Assembly: GCA_947176375.1 (NCBI GenBank)
Contig: CAMWQM010000007.1
Location: 1-64,000, forward strand
Length of the DNA: 64,000 bases
From: an uncultured Helicobacteraceae bacterium
GTDB taxonomy: Bacteria; Campylobacterota; Campylobacteria; Campylobacterales; Helicobacteraceae
Direction: 5' to 3'
Shown here piece by piece: positions 28,641 through 38,080 of this stretch. The notes under the pieces were generated by a model, which did no database searches, was not told where the DNA came from, and saw only the letters and a list, made by a program, of their open reading frames with translations. The position numbers and the translations under genes are program-made. Each line of letters starts with the position of its first letter. The stretch's first letter is position 1.

Positions 28641-29648
28641 ATGGTGAAATATATTTATGATGATTTAGAAGATAAAAGTATTCTAATAACAGGTGGAGCG
28701 GGCTTTATAGGAAGCAATATTGCTAAATATTTGAATTTCTATCACCCAAAGGCAAAGGTTGTAATTTTTGATAGTTTTAGGAATTTAGAAACCTTTAAAA
28801 ATGGGAATCTAAAATCTCTAGGGCATTTTAAGAATCTACTTGATTTTAATGGTGAAATTATCGTTGGAGATTTGGCAAAAAAAAGTGATTTAGAAAAGCT
28901 AGATAATCTTAAATTTGATTATATCTTCCACAATGGTGCTATTTCTGATACCACTTGCGATGACCAAGAGCTAATTTTAAGAACAAATTATTTAAGTTTT
29001 GATTATTTCATAAATAAGGTAAAAGAAAATAATGCAACTTTAATCTACTCCTCATCTGCTGCTGTTTATGGTAATTCAAAAGCACCAAATATCGTAGGAG
29101 AAGGCGAAATGCCAGAGAATGTCTATGGCTACTCAAAACTTTTAATGGATAGGAAAATAAGAGAAATTATTGCAAAAAAGGGCGATGAAAGTGATTTTCA
29201 AATCATAGCTTTGAGATATTTTAATGTTTATGGAAGTGGTGAGTTTTACAAAGGTAGCACTGCTTCTATGATTTTACAGCTAGGGTTAAATGCGCTCAAA
29301 TATAAAAAAGTTAGATTATTTGAATTTGGAGAGCAATTAAGAGATTTTATTTATATAAAAGATGTAATTCAAGCAAATATCAAAGCAATAGAATCTACTA
29401 AAAGCGGAATCTATAATGTAGGTAGTGGCAAAGCACGAAGTTTTAACGATATTGTTAATATTTTAAAAAGTCATATCGGGGACTTTGAAGTAGAATACAT
29501 CAAGAATCCACATAGCTTTTATCAAAATCACACACAAGCAGATATTACAAACACCAAAGAAGAGCTATTTTATGAGCCTAGATACACTTTAGAAAAAGGT
29601 ATAGAAGACTATTTACCAATAATAAAGGAAATAGCAAATAATGTTTAG
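28641..29648 (+). CDS. hldD: ADP-L-glycero-D-manno-heptose 6-epimerase
   Basis: HldD (RfaD) epimerises ADP-heptose at C6, the last step before transfer to LPS. The NADP-binding loop GGAGFIGSN is near residue 18 and the catalytic Tyr-Lys pair in NVYGYSKLLMD near 162. Length 335 is normal. AAGGAG at 28632-28637 is three bases before the ATG at 28641 but six before a GTG at 28644, so translation might begin one codon later. Confidence 0.96.
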   Translation: MVKYIYDDLEDKSILITGGAGFIGSNIAKYLNFYHPKAKVVIFDSFRNLETFKNGNLKSLGHFKNLLDFNGEIIVGDLAKKSDLEKLDNLKFDYIFHNGAISDTTCDDQELILRTNYLSFDYFINKVKENNATLIYSSSAAVYGNSKAPNIVGEGEMPENVYGYSKLLMDRKIREIIAKKGDESDFQIIALRYFNVYGSGEFYKGSTASMILQLGLNALKYKKVRLFEFGEQLRDFIYIKDVIQANIKAIESTKSGIYNVGSGKARSFNDIVNILKSHIGDFEVEYIKNPHSFYQNHTQADITNTKEELFYEPRYTLEKGIEDYLPIIKEIANNV

Positions 29649-31026
29649 TTTAAATAATTACAATCCAAATATTTTGGTTATTGGTGATTTAATGATTGAC
29701 CACTATGTTTGGGGAACTTGCGAGCGAATCTCACCCGAAGCTCCTGTGCAAATTTTAAAAATAAAAAATGAAAATAATAGGTTAGGTGGAGCAAGTAATG
29801 TTGCAAATAACCTTGTCGCACTCGGTGCGAATGTTTTTTTATGTGGAATAATTGGCAATGATGCTGATGGAAAAACTCTGCTCTCAATGCTAGAGAATGC
29901 GAAGATAAATACAGATTTCATTCAAATTGAAAATAATTTTAGCACTATTAAAAAAACTAGATTCCTTGCATCAAGTCAGCAAGTTTTGCGAGTAGATAGA
30001 GAGCATGAGGCACTTAGTTTAGATTCTAAAACACTCTCTTTAATCAAAAAAGAAATTACTAAATTTGATAGCATAGTGCTATCTGATTATGCAAAAGGAG
30101 CGCTAGACTCTGCATTTTGTAAAGAAGTAATAAATCTAGCAAAACAAAATAATAAGCTAATTTTATGCGACCCAAAAGGCGATGATTACTCAAAATATAG
30201 TAATGCCACATTGATTACTCCAAATAAAAAAGAAGCAGAAATTGCAACGAATATTAAAATAGATTCCAAAGATTCACTTCTAAAAGCCTTAAATAAACTA
30301 AAAAATGACTATAAGCTAGATTATGCAATCATTACTTTAAGCGAAGATGGAATGGCTATTTTTGATTCCAAAATGACAGAGATTCCAACTCTAGCGAAAG
30401 AAGTTTTTGATGTAACGGGAGCAGGCGATACGGCTATTGCTGCGCTATCTTTTGGACTTTCAAAAGGAATAGATATTTATGATAGTGCAAAATTTGCAAA
30501 TGCTGCTGCAGCAGTTGTTGTTGGAAAGATTGGTTCTGCAGTAGCTAATATTAGTGAAAGTTTGGAAATTATGAAAGATGAAATTGATATAAATAATATT
30601 ACTTTGATTGAAAATTTAAAAAAAGAAGGCAAAAAGATTGTTTTTACAAATGGCTGTTTTGATATTCTACATAGTGGACATATTGAATATTTGAAGGCTG
30701 CCAAAAAATTAGGCGATATTTTAGTGGTTGGAATAAATAGTGATAGCTCTGTTAAGAGGCTAAAAGGTGAAACTAGACCGATAAATTCTCAAAGTGATAG
30801 AGAAAATGTTTTATCTGCTATTTCTTATGTGGATTTTGTTATTATTTTTGACGAGGATACTCCGCTAGAATTGATCAAACAAATAAAGCCAGACATTTTG
30901 GTAAAAGGAGGGGACTATAAAGATAAAGAGGTGATTGGAAGCAATATAGTAAGCAAGGTAAAAATACTTGATTATGTGCCAAATAAAAGTACAACAAATA
31001 TAATAAATAAAATAATAAGGAAATAA
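29641..31026 (+). CDS. hldE: Bifunctional heptose 7-phosphate kinase / heptose 1-phosphate adenylyltransferase
   Basis: HldE has two fused domains. The ribokinase-like N-terminal part (about 1-310) contains the anion-hole motif DVTGAGDTAIAAL near residue 260. The C-terminal nucleotidyltransferase part begins FTNGCFDILHSGHIEYL near 336 with the HSGH signature and ends in an EVIGSNIV motif. It phosphorylates heptose-7-phosphate and then adenylylates heptose-1-phosphate. Length 461 matches H. pylori. It overlaps hldD by eight bases. Confidence 0.97.
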   Translation: MFSLNNYNPNILVIGDLMIDHYVWGTCERISPEAPVQILKIKNENNRLGGASNVANNLVALGANVFLCGIIGNDADGKTLLSMLENAKINTDFIQIENNFSTIKKTRFLASSQQVLRVDREHEALSLDSKTLSLIKKEITKFDSIVLSDYAKGALDSAFCKEVINLAKQNNKLILCDPKGDDYSKYSNATLITPNKKEAEIATNIKIDSKDSLLKALNKLKNDYKLDYAIITLSEDGMAIFDSKMTEIPTLAKEVFDVTGAGDTAIAALSFGLSKGIDIYDSAKFANAAAAVVVGKIGSAVANISESLEIMKDEIDINNITLIENLKKEGKKIVFTNGCFDILHSGHIEYLKAAKKLGDILVVGINSDSSVKRLKGETRPINSQSDRENVLSAISYVDFVIIFDEDTPLELIKQIKPDILVKGGDYKDKEVIGSNIVSKVKILDYVPNKSTTNIINKIIRK

Positions 31027-31028
31027 TA

Positions 31029-31598
31029 ATGAATGAGGATTTTATACAAGGTGAGTTTTTTTCTCATATTGATACAGCACAAAGCACTTTAAAGCTATTA
31101 GTAGATGATATATCAAAAGCGGCTGAGATGATGATAGAATCTCTCAAAAATGGTAATAAAATTATGGTTTGTGGTAATGGTGGCTCTGCGGCGGATGCAC
31201 AGCATTTTGCAGCAGAATTAAGTGGGCGATATATGGTGGATAGAGACGCTATAAGTTGTATAGCTTTGACTACTGATACATCTGCACTCACTGCTATCGG
31301 AAATGACTTTGGATTTGAGTTTATTTTCTCAAGGCAAGTTGAAGCATTAGCCAAAAATGGTGATATTTTACTTGCAATCTCTACAAGCGGAAAATCTCAA
31401 AATATTATCAAAGCTATGAATGTTGCAAAAAGCAAAGATTGTAAAATCATAGGCTTAAGTGGCAAACACGGCGGCGATATGTGCGACTATGCAGATTTAA
31501 ACATAATCATTCCTAGCTCTAGCACACCTAGAATCCAAGAAATGCACTTAATAATCGAACACATTTGGTGTAATATCATCGAAAGGGCTTTTGTTTGA
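31029..31598 (+). CDS. gmhA: Sedoheptulose 7-phosphate isomerase
   Basis: GmhA performs the first committed step of ADP-heptose synthesis. The SIS-domain signature CGNGGSAADAQHFAAELSGRY starts near residue 48, and LAISTSGKSQNIIKA and the C-terminal HLIIEHIWCNIIE helix complete the fold. Length 189 is standard. It starts two bases after the hldE stop. It completes the heptose operon; the ADP-heptose made here may also signal to host ALPK1, as known for H. pylori (established knowledge, not shown here). Confidence 0.97.
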   Translation: MNEDFIQGEFFSHIDTAQSTLKLLVDDISKAAEMMIESLKNGNKIMVCGNGGSAADAQHFAAELSGRYMVDRDAISCIALTTDTSALTAIGNDFGFEFIFSRQVEALAKNGDILLAISTSGKSQNIIKAMNVAKSKDCKIIGLSGKHGGDMCDYADLNIIIPSSSTPRIQEMHLIIEHIWCNIIERAFV

Positions 31599-32164
31599 GC
31601 AAATTTGCAAATCTTGAGGATTTTTTCGTTAGCGAAGCAAAAGAGGCAATATTGCTAAAGTATGCGGATATTATCTTTGGCAAATATTTTATTTATTTAC
31701 TAACTCCACAAAATAAACTCTACCCTTGTGTGGTTTATAATAGTGTGATAAGTCAAAGATTACATAAAGAAAAGCTAAAGCCTGTTATACATTTTTGTAA
31801 TTGCAAGGATTTATGGGAAAGTTATAATAAAGATTCTAGTAGTTTAAAGGCAAAGATTCCGCTTGAAAATTCTTTTAATTATAGCGTTGGAAAAAATTCT
31901 ACTAAAATTTTTTATAAAGTTGAATTACCTTTTTGTGAGAGTTGTATTAATATATATGAAAATATTTTGTTTAAATTTTCTTATACAATGGATTTTCACA
32001 AAGAATTATTTTTAGACAAAAATATTTTAGCATTAGAACAAATTACAATAGACAATAAATTAAACACAGATTCTAGCTTTAGCCCTATGGATATTAAATT
32101 AGGAGATAAATATTTTATTTTAAGTTACAAAAAGGAGAAAATGTGGCTTTCTTATCAAATATAG
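31595..32164 (+). CDS. Hypothetical protein with two cysteine pairs
   Basis: I do not recognise this 189-residue soluble protein. It carries HFCNCKDLW near residue 69 and FCESCINIYE near 112, so Cys-X-Cys and Cys-X2-Cys might bind a metal together. No signal peptide or membrane helix is visible. The TTG start at 31595 overlaps the gmhA TGA by four bases (TTGA), which implies translational coupling with the heptose operon. Its last codons overlap the next gene by 22 bases. Confidence 0.65.
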   Translation: MSKFANLEDFFVSEAKEAILLKYADIIFGKYFIYLLTPQNKLYPCVVYNSVISQRLHKEKLKPVIHFCNCKDLWESYNKDSSSLKAKIPLENSFNYSVGKNSTKIFYKVELPFCESCINIYENILFKFSYTMDFHKELFLDKNILALEQITIDNKLNTDSSFSPMDIKLGDKYFILSYKKEKMWLSYQI

Positions 32165-32655
32165 ATGATATTTCTAGTATGTTTAAAAAAAGTGAGACTT
32201 TAAAAATACTATATGATTATTTATCTAGCGCTACGGATAAATCAAATGATATTTATAAAAGAATCTTGATGCTTGATTGCTCTAATGGCAGAGCTGAAAA
32301 TAAGTTTGATTTAGGTTTTGATATGGTAGCAATAGAACAAAGCTATACTTTAAATAATGAAGGAATTTTTGAATCTCATAAAAAATTTGTTGATTTTCAG
32401 CTAGTAGTTTATGGGGATGAATGTATGGAAGTCGGGCATATTTATAATTTTAATGCAACTAATAAATATAATGAGGATAGAGATGTGATAAACTATTCGC
32501 GTTTTAGTGAGGTTTCTAAAATCTTTCTATATCCCAAAAGTCTTTTAGTGCTATTTCCTAATGATATTCATGCAGGCGGATTTAGGCTAAAGAGTGATAT
32601 TGTCTTTAAAAGCGTGGTAAAAGTCCCACGAGAGCTATTAAAATTTGGATTTTAA
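32143..32655 (+). CDS. YhcH/YjgK/YiaL family cupin-like protein
   Basis: The pattern ESHKKFVDFQLVVYGDECMEV near residue 76 and LFPNDIHAGG near residue 145 are the metal-binding marks of the YhcH/YjgK/YiaL (DUF386) family. Members include the sialic-acid related NanQ and the beta-galactosidase subunit EbgC; most act on sugars. The start is GTG at 32143, with AAAGGAG five bases upstream (32131-32137). A sugar role would fit its place after the heptose genes, but this is inference. Confidence 0.83.
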   Translation: MAFLSNIDDISSMFKKSETLKILYDYLSSATDKSNDIYKRILMLDCSNGRAENKFDLGFDMVAIEQSYTLNNEGIFESHKKFVDFQLVVYGDECMEVGHIYNFNATNKYNEDRDVINYSRFSEVSKIFLYPKSLLVLFPNDIHAGGFRLKSDIVFKSVVKVPRELLKFGF

Positions 32656-32658
32656 GCA

Positions 32659-33183
32659 TTGAAAATCTTATTAATTTCTTTATTATTGTTAAGCTTAGAG
32701 GCTAACAACGATACTACTTTAAAAACAAAACAAGAAAAATGCAGAAATGACATTATCGGCTACTGGCTAAGCCCAAAAGATAAGCATAGTGGTAGAGTAA
32801 ATATCATAGAATTTATTAAAAAAGGTGGGAAGTATTTTGCTTATAATGTTATTTTTATGGATATGCTTCCTAGCCAAAAAGATGAAAATAATCAAAAATA
32901 TTCGCTTAGAGACAGAGAAATTTTAGGTAGTGTATATATTTATGACCTTCAAAAAAACACAAAAAATTCCTATACAAATGGCAGATATTATGATTTCAAC
33001 AATGGAAAAATATTCCAGCTTAAAGCTAGGCTTGAATGTAATAAATTAAAACTTCTAATAAGTGTTGATAATATCGGTATGCTTGGCATTAGCAAGGTTT
33101 ATGAATATCTAAATCCTAATGATATTGAATTTTACATAAAAGGTAAAAAGCCACATATTGATTTTAGTGGTGTAGAACAATAG
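32659..33183 (+). CDS. Exported DUF2147-family protein
   Basis: The TTG start gives a signal peptide (MKILLISLLLLSLEAN). The mature part begins with IIGYWLSPKDKHSG and later YDLQKNTKNSYTNGRYYD, matching the lipocalin-like pattern of DUF2147, where the motif is usually GxWl...g. A cysteine pair (KCRND and LECNK) may form a disulfide. Function is unknown; it is presumably periplasmic. It follows the YhcH-like gene by three bases, and no strong RBS precedes it. Confidence 0.7.
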   Translation: MKILLISLLLLSLEANNDTTLKTKQEKCRNDIIGYWLSPKDKHSGRVNIIEFIKKGGKYFAYNVIFMDMLPSQKDENNQKYSLRDREILGSVYIYDLQKNTKNSYTNGRYYDFNNGKIFQLKARLECNKLKLLISVDNIGMLGISKVYEYLNPNDIEFYIKGKKPHIDFSGVEQ

Positions 33184-33376
33184 CTAAACTTATCTTTATC
33201 AAATTATTTGATATTTTAAAAATGTGGCAATAAACTTTAAATTAGCAGAATCTAGAAACTAGTAAAGATTCTAGAATTAAAAATTCTAAAAACTAAAATT
33301 ATTAAGTAAAAAATAAATCATTTTTTATTATCAATAAATTTGAAGCAGAAACTTTAAAATATAAAAGTCTCAAATA

Positions 33377-33393
33377 TGGAATAGCTTTTGCTT
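33377..33393 (+). promoter_or_regulatory. Sigma54 (RpoN) promoter of the flgB operon
   Basis: TGGAATAGCTTTTGCTT contains the obligatory GG (33378-33379) and GC (33390-33391) separated by exactly 10 bases, and matches the Campylobacterota version of the -24/-12 element (GGAA then TTTGCTT). It lies about 36 bases before the flgB ATG. RpoN with FlgSR controls rod and hook genes in this group. Confidence 0.8.
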
Positions 33394-33428
33394 CTAGCAT
33401 TATATCAAAAATTACAAGGATTAGTTTT

Positions 33429-33854
33429 ATGTTTGAGATTAGCAAAGCCTATGGTATAGTCAATAAAGCACTTGATTATCGCTCATTAAGACAGGATTTA
33501 ATAGCAAGTAATATTGCAAATACTTCAACTCCATTCTATCGCCCTCAAGATTTGCATTTTGAGACTTACTTAACAAAAGAGGCAAATAAAATTTTTAAAA
33601 ATGAAAGCTCCAAAGTATTACCTCTGGCACAGACAGATAGCAAACATTTAGAACCAATAGATTATCACTCAAATCGCCCTAGTATTTTCTATCGTGATGG
33701 GCATTTGGCTAGAAATGATGGAAATAGTGTTGATATAGATGTAGAGACAAGTGAAATGGGAAAAAATGGCGTAATGTATAATGCGTTAATTAATGCTAGC
33801 AAGAAGCATAAAGGTATTTTTTCTTATGCAATGGAATCTTCAAAAAATATTTAA
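33429..33854 (+). CDS. flgB: Flagellar proximal rod protein FlgB
   Basis: FlgB is part of the proximal rod of the flagellar basal body, exported by the flagellar type III system. The N-terminus holds the rod-family signature RQDLIASNIANTSTPFYRP (residues 21-39), and the protein ends with the amphipathic helix typical of axial proteins. Length 141 is normal. It is the first gene of flgB-flgC-fliE and follows a sigma54 promoter. Confidence 0.96.
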   Translation: MFEISKAYGIVNKALDYRSLRQDLIASNIANTSTPFYRPQDLHFETYLTKEANKIFKNESSKVLPLAQTDSKHLEPIDYHSNRPSIFYRDGHLARNDGNSVDIDVETSEMGKNGVMYNALINASKKHKGIFSYAMESSKNI

Positions 33855-33867
33855 TTAAGAGGTAATA

Positions 33868-34362
33868 ATGGCATTTTTAAGTAGTTTTGATATTAGTGGC
33901 TATGGGTTATCTGCACAAAGATTTAGGATAAATGTAATTTCTTCAAATATTGCAAATACAAATTCTACTAGAACAGATGAGGGTGGTCCATATAGAAGAA
34001 GAGAAGTTATTTTTAAAGCTTTTGATTTTAATAAGGAATTAAATAAACAATTAGGCAAAAATAATAATCTTTTAGAGTATGAAGACCCACTTAATGAAGG
34101 TGTTTATGGAAAAAAGCCGAAACCTAGCATTATGAGTGTTTATGTGGATAAAATCGTTCGTGATGACAGAGAGCCTATTATGAAGTATGATCCAAGCCAT
34201 CCTGATGCTGATGCTAATGGATATGTAGCATATCCAAATGTAAATCCTGTTATAGAAATGGCCGATTTAATAGAAGCAACTAGAGCTTATCAAGCAAATG
34301 TTGCAGCATTTCAAAGTGCAAAAAATATGGCAAATAATGCTATAATTATGTTTCAAGCTTAA
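33868..34362 (+). CDS. flgC: Flagellar proximal rod protein FlgC
   Basis: FlgC has the same rod signature near its start (RFRINVISSNIANTNSTRT) and the conserved C-terminal VNPVIEMADLIEATRAYQAN motif. At 164 residues it is slightly longer than E. coli FlgC (134), as in Helicobacter, with the extra residues in the middle. It lies 13 bases after flgB with an AAGAGG box. Confidence 0.97.
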   Translation: MAFLSSFDISGYGLSAQRFRINVISSNIANTNSTRTDEGGPYRRREVIFKAFDFNKELNKQLGKNNNLLEYEDPLNEGVYGKKPKPSIMSVYVDKIVRDDREPIMKYDPSHPDADANGYVAYPNVNPVIEMADLIEATRAYQANVAAFQSAKNMANNAIIMFQA

Positions 34363-34379
34363 ATTTTTAAGGAGATTCC

Positions 34380-34694
34380 TTGGCTGATATAAAATTAGAT
34401 GGCTTAAAATTAGACAATCTACAAATAGGAAATTTAGATTCCATTAAAAAGCAAAATCCTAGCAATACCCCAACAAAAAACTTTATGGATACAATGAAAG
34501 AAGCATTTGATGAGGTAAATACACAGCAAAAGACTTCTGAACAAGCATTAAGTGATATTGCAACAGGGAATATTAAAGATTTACATCAAGCAGCAATAGC
34601 AATAGGAAAGGCAGAAACAAGTATGAAAGTAATGCTTGAGGTGAGAAACAAAGCTATTAATGCTTATAAAGAGATTTTAAGAACACAAATATAG
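34380..34694 (+). CDS. fliE: Flagellar hook-basal body complex protein FliE
   Basis: FliE joins the MS-ring to the rod. The C-terminal half has the family pattern: FMDTMKEAFDEVN, TGNIKDLHQAAIAIGKAETS and LEVRNKAINAYKEILRTQI. Length 104 is normal. Start is TTG at 34380 with AAGGAG about seven bases upstream. It is the third gene of the rod operon; ftsI follows after 20 bases as in H. pylori. Confidence 0.95.
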   Translation: MADIKLDGLKLDNLQIGNLDSIKKQNPSNTPTKNFMDTMKEAFDEVNTQQKTSEQALSDIATGNIKDLHQAAIAIGKAETSMKVMLEVRNKAINAYKEILRTQI

Positions 34695-34714
34695 TAAATT
34701 TAAAGCTTTTGTGA

Positions 34715-36559
34715 ATGCAAGATTATAGTGATTTAGATTTTAATATTAATTTTGATGAGGATTTAACAAAAGAACTAAACAACACTCAAAGCAAAGATTT
34801 AAAAAAAATTGACCGATCTAGTAGTATTGTAGTTTTATTTTTAATATTAATTTTACTTCTAGGCATATTTTTCATAGCCCTATATTACAATATAACATCA
34901 AATAGAAAGCTTCCAACTTTAGAAGTTTCAAAAAAAGAGATTTCCCAAAGAGGGACAATTTATAGTAGTGATGGATTTAATCTTGCAAGTAGCAAGAATC
35001 TATACAAAGTTAGTGTTATGAAAAATAGCATTAATAAAGATAAAATAGAACTTTTTATTCGCCTTTTTTCAATATATAGCGGAGAAAACGAGGAATACAT
35101 AAGAGAAAGGCTGAAAGGAAGGGGTAACATAATACTTTCTTATAATGTTAGCCCAAAAACTGCGCTAAACTTAAGAGAACTAAATACCAAATTGATACGA
35201 AATGGAATCTTTCAATCTTATGAAGAAAATGGCAGAGTTTTTCCTAAATCTGGACTAGATATTGAAATTAGTGGAGAAAGCAGAGATTATTTATATAAAG
35301 ATGTGATAGAGCCAATTTTAGGCTACACAAATAAACTTGAAACAAATGGCTATACAAAACCAGAGGGAATAAAGGGAATTGAAAAATTTTATAATGAAAC
35401 TTTAGATTCCAAACAAGATGGATTCTACAAAGGCGATAGGGATATAGGCTTTAATATCGTGCTGCAAAAAGATGCAGTCATCAAGCAAAGAATTGATGGC
35501 AGAAGTGTTGTGCTAACCATTCCATTAAAATTACAAAAAAAGATTGAAAATATCATAGATGAAGCAGCTCTAGGGCTAGATGCAAAAGAAGTAGTCGTTG
35601 GAATTATAGATTCAAATAGTGGTAAGATTCTAGCACTTGCTTCATCACAAAGATTCGACCCAAAGAATATCAAACAAAATGACTACTCAAAACTTAATTC
35701 TAATTTTGTCGAGCTTTCTTTTGAGCCCGGAAGTATTATGAAACCAATAGTTTATGCGATTTTGCTAGAAAAGCGATTGATTAATCCAAATGAGATTTTT
35801 AACCTAAATAATGGAACCTATAAACTAGGCAAATACACCATTAGAGATGAAATTAAGAGGCAGTATGCAAGTGCGGAGAATATTATTGTAATTTCAAGCA
35901 ATGTCGGTATGACGCAAATGGCACAAAGATTAAGTGCAAAGACTTATTATAGTGGTTTGCAGGCATTTGGATTCTCAATCCCTACAAATATAGACTTGCC
36001 ATATGAAAAAAATGGTTTATTACCCTCTCAAGCAATGCTAAATTCATATGTCTATAAAGGTAGTATTTCTTATGGTTATGGAATGAGAGCGACTTTTATC
36101 CAAATGCTTCGTGCTTATGCGATTTTTGCGAATGGCGGATATTTGATTACTCCATATTTAAAGGATTATACAATTAGCTCTAATGGACAAAAGTTAGATA
36201 TACATAAGCCAAATGATAAAATTAAGATACTAAATGTTTATAGCGCTGATACTATGCAAAAAACGCTCATTAAGACGGTTGAGCAAGGAACAGCAAAACA
36301 AACAAAAGTAGATGGGGTTATAGTAGGTGGTAAAACAGGAACAGCAAGAGTAGCAATAGGTGGCAAATATGGCGACAAATACATAGGCTCATTTTTTGGA
36401 TTCGCAAAAGATGACAAATCAAGCTATACAATAGGAGTGGTTGTCTTTGAATCTAGTGCAAAAAGTAGCTATTATGCTTCACAAACTGCTACACCGATAG
36501 CAAATGAAGTTATCAAAGCATTAGTGCAAGAGGGATATTTGAAAAAAATTGAAAAATAA
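34715..36559 (+). CDS. ftsI: Septal peptidoglycan transpeptidase FtsI (PBP3)
   Basis: FtsI crosslinks septal peptidoglycan during division. It has a cytoplasmic N-terminus, one membrane anchor at about residues 39-60 (VVLFLILILLLGIFFIAL), a pedestal domain, and the penicillin-binding domain with SxxK (EPGSIMKPI near 340), SxN (VISSNVGM) and KTG (GGKTGTA near 541). Length 614 is normal. Placement directly after flagellar rod genes is characteristic of Helicobacter. It overlaps the next gene by 11 bases. Confidence 0.95.
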   Translation: MQDYSDLDFNINFDEDLTKELNNTQSKDLKKIDRSSSIVVLFLILILLLGIFFIALYYNITSNRKLPTLEVSKKEISQRGTIYSSDGFNLASSKNLYKVSVMKNSINKDKIELFIRLFSIYSGENEEYIRERLKGRGNIILSYNVSPKTALNLRELNTKLIRNGIFQSYEENGRVFPKSGLDIEISGESRDYLYKDVIEPILGYTNKLETNGYTKPEGIKGIEKFYNETLDSKQDGFYKGDRDIGFNIVLQKDAVIKQRIDGRSVVLTIPLKLQKKIENIIDEAALGLDAKEVVVGIIDSNSGKILALASSQRFDPKNIKQNDYSKLNSNFVELSFEPGSIMKPIVYAILLEKRLINPNEIFNLNNGTYKLGKYTIRDEIKRQYASAENIIVISSNVGMTQMAQRLSAKTYYSGLQAFGFSIPTNIDLPYEKNGLLPSQAMLNSYVYKGSISYGYGMRATFIQMLRAYAIFANGGYLITPYLKDYTISSNGQKLDIHKPNDKIKILNVYSADTMQKTLIKTVEQGTAKQTKVDGVIVGGKTGTARVAIGGKYGDKYIGSFFGFAKDDKSSYTIGVVVFESSAKSSYYASQTATPIANEVIKALVQEGYLKKIEK

Positions 36560-37718
36560 GATTTTTCACAAACTCCCAAAAGAAGCATTGCTTTTAGTCG
36601 AACTTTTCTTAAAAGCTAATGTTAAAATTTATTTGGTTGGTGGATCTGTTAGGGACTTTTATCTAAATAAGATTCCAAATGATTTTGATTTTACAACTCC
36701 TGCCTTGCCAGAGGAAACTTGCCATATTTTGAAAAATTATAAACTATTTAAAATAGGTGCAAAATACGGAACAATAGGTGTCAATATAAATGGAATCTAT
36801 TTTGAAATTACCACTTTTAGAAGTGAGAGCGGATATGAGGACAATCGCCATCCAAGCAATATAATTTTTAAAAAAGATATTTTAGAGGATTTAAAAAGGC
36901 GGGATTTTAGCATAAATGCCATTGCTTATGATATTTTTGAAGATAGATTGATTGATGAATTTAATTGTTTGAGTGATTTAAAAAATGGTGTAATCCGCTG
37001 TATAGGCAACCCAAAAGATAGATTTAGCGAAGATTCTCTTAGAATCCTGCGTGCTTTTAGTTTTGTTTCAAAACTAGATTTCAATATCCATAATAAAACT
37101 TTCCAAGCCGTAGTAGAAAAAAAAGATTTGCTAAAAAATATCAAAATAGAACGTTTTAGGGCTGAAATAATAAAAATACTAAATGGAATCAATCCTAAAG
37201 CAGCTCTAAAGCTGATTAAAAATCACAATATTTTAGATATTAAATTTATCCCAAAAAATCTAAATAAGATTCCACTAAATTACAGAATCTATGCTTTGTT
37301 TTTAATATTTGATAATTTGGATTTCATAAATAAGAATCTAAAAAATGAAATAGAAATAATAAGAAATATTTTTAATCGATTTAAATATATACGAAAGATT
37401 AAAGATAAAAGGCATTTTTTTGCACATTTGAGGGTGGAATTTGATATTAAATATATTTTCATTGCACTTTGTATAAAAATTGCTTTGAATAAAAAAAATA
37501 TAATTTTTAAAAAAGTTTTTAGGGCAAAAACTCTTAATCAAAAGCTCTCAATTAATGGCAATGACTTACTAAAAGCTGGATTTAGCAGAAGCAAAATAAG
37601 AAAAGTTAAAAATATTTTATCCCTGCATTTATATTCTAAAACCCTCCCAAATGAGAGAAGGATCTTACTTAAATATGCAAAATACAAAATAAATGGTATT
37701 GTTAAATCAACAATCTAG
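36549..37718 (+). CDS. CCA-adding enzyme / poly(A) polymerase family nucleotidyltransferase
   Basis: This class II nucleotidyltransferase has VYLVGG-type SVRDFYLNKIPNDFDF near residue 30 (written in the gene as IYLVGGSVRD), with the catalytic DxD in NDFDFTT, and the later RRDFSINAIAYD and EDSLRILRAF motifs. It adds CCA to tRNA ends; Campylobacterota have one such protein and H. pylori annotates it as poly(A) polymerase. At 389 residues it is normal. The TTG start overlaps ftsI by 11 bases. Confidence 0.92.
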   Translation: MKNKIFHKLPKEALLLVELFLKANVKIYLVGGSVRDFYLNKIPNDFDFTTPALPEETCHILKNYKLFKIGAKYGTIGVNINGIYFEITTFRSESGYEDNRHPSNIIFKKDILEDLKRRDFSINAIAYDIFEDRLIDEFNCLSDLKNGVIRCIGNPKDRFSEDSLRILRAFSFVSKLDFNIHNKTFQAVVEKKDLLKNIKIERFRAEIIKILNGINPKAALKLIKNHNILDIKFIPKNLNKIPLNYRIYALFLIFDNLDFINKNLKNEIEIIRNIFNRFKYIRKIKDKRHFFAHLRVEFDIKYIFIALCIKIALNKKNIIFKKVFRAKTLNQKLSINGNDLLKAGFSRSKIRKVKNILSLHLYSKTLPNERRILLKYAKYKINGIVKSTI

Positions 37719-38080
37719 TTTTATTCTGCCAAAGCTATTTTATTTATTTTAAATTATTAGAATCCCGATATACTTTGGAAATAATTCATTCTACTTATAT
37801 CATATCAAATCTATTTATTGTTAGATTTTTTCTAGATTCTCTTTTTTACTATGCTCAAAAATAACAAGATAAATAAAATCTAAATTTTTATTGCTCTAAA
37901 AGCTATGCAATTGCTTTAGAAACCACAATTAGTATATTTGCTTCGCCCCCTGCCTACAAAGACAAAATATTTAGATTCTACCTTTTAAAAAATATTGTAA
38001 ATCTAATACCTCTATCCAAAGCTTTATTTATATATTTCACTTTTAATAGAATATAAACAAAGCTATCTTAAAATAATTGA
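37719..38080. other. AT-rich non-coding stretch between convergent units
   Basis: The stretch separates the rightward nucleotidyltransferase gene from the end of the leftward FkbM pseudogene. No intact gene, RNA gene or clear terminator was recognised. It may hold more decayed coding sequence but no family is recognisable. Confidence 0.35.

Noticed and set aside
33240-33290. Inverted AGAATCT/AGATTCT words as a terminator
   Set aside because: The pairing comes from the generally abundant GATTC/GAATC word; there is no GC-rich stem or U-run.
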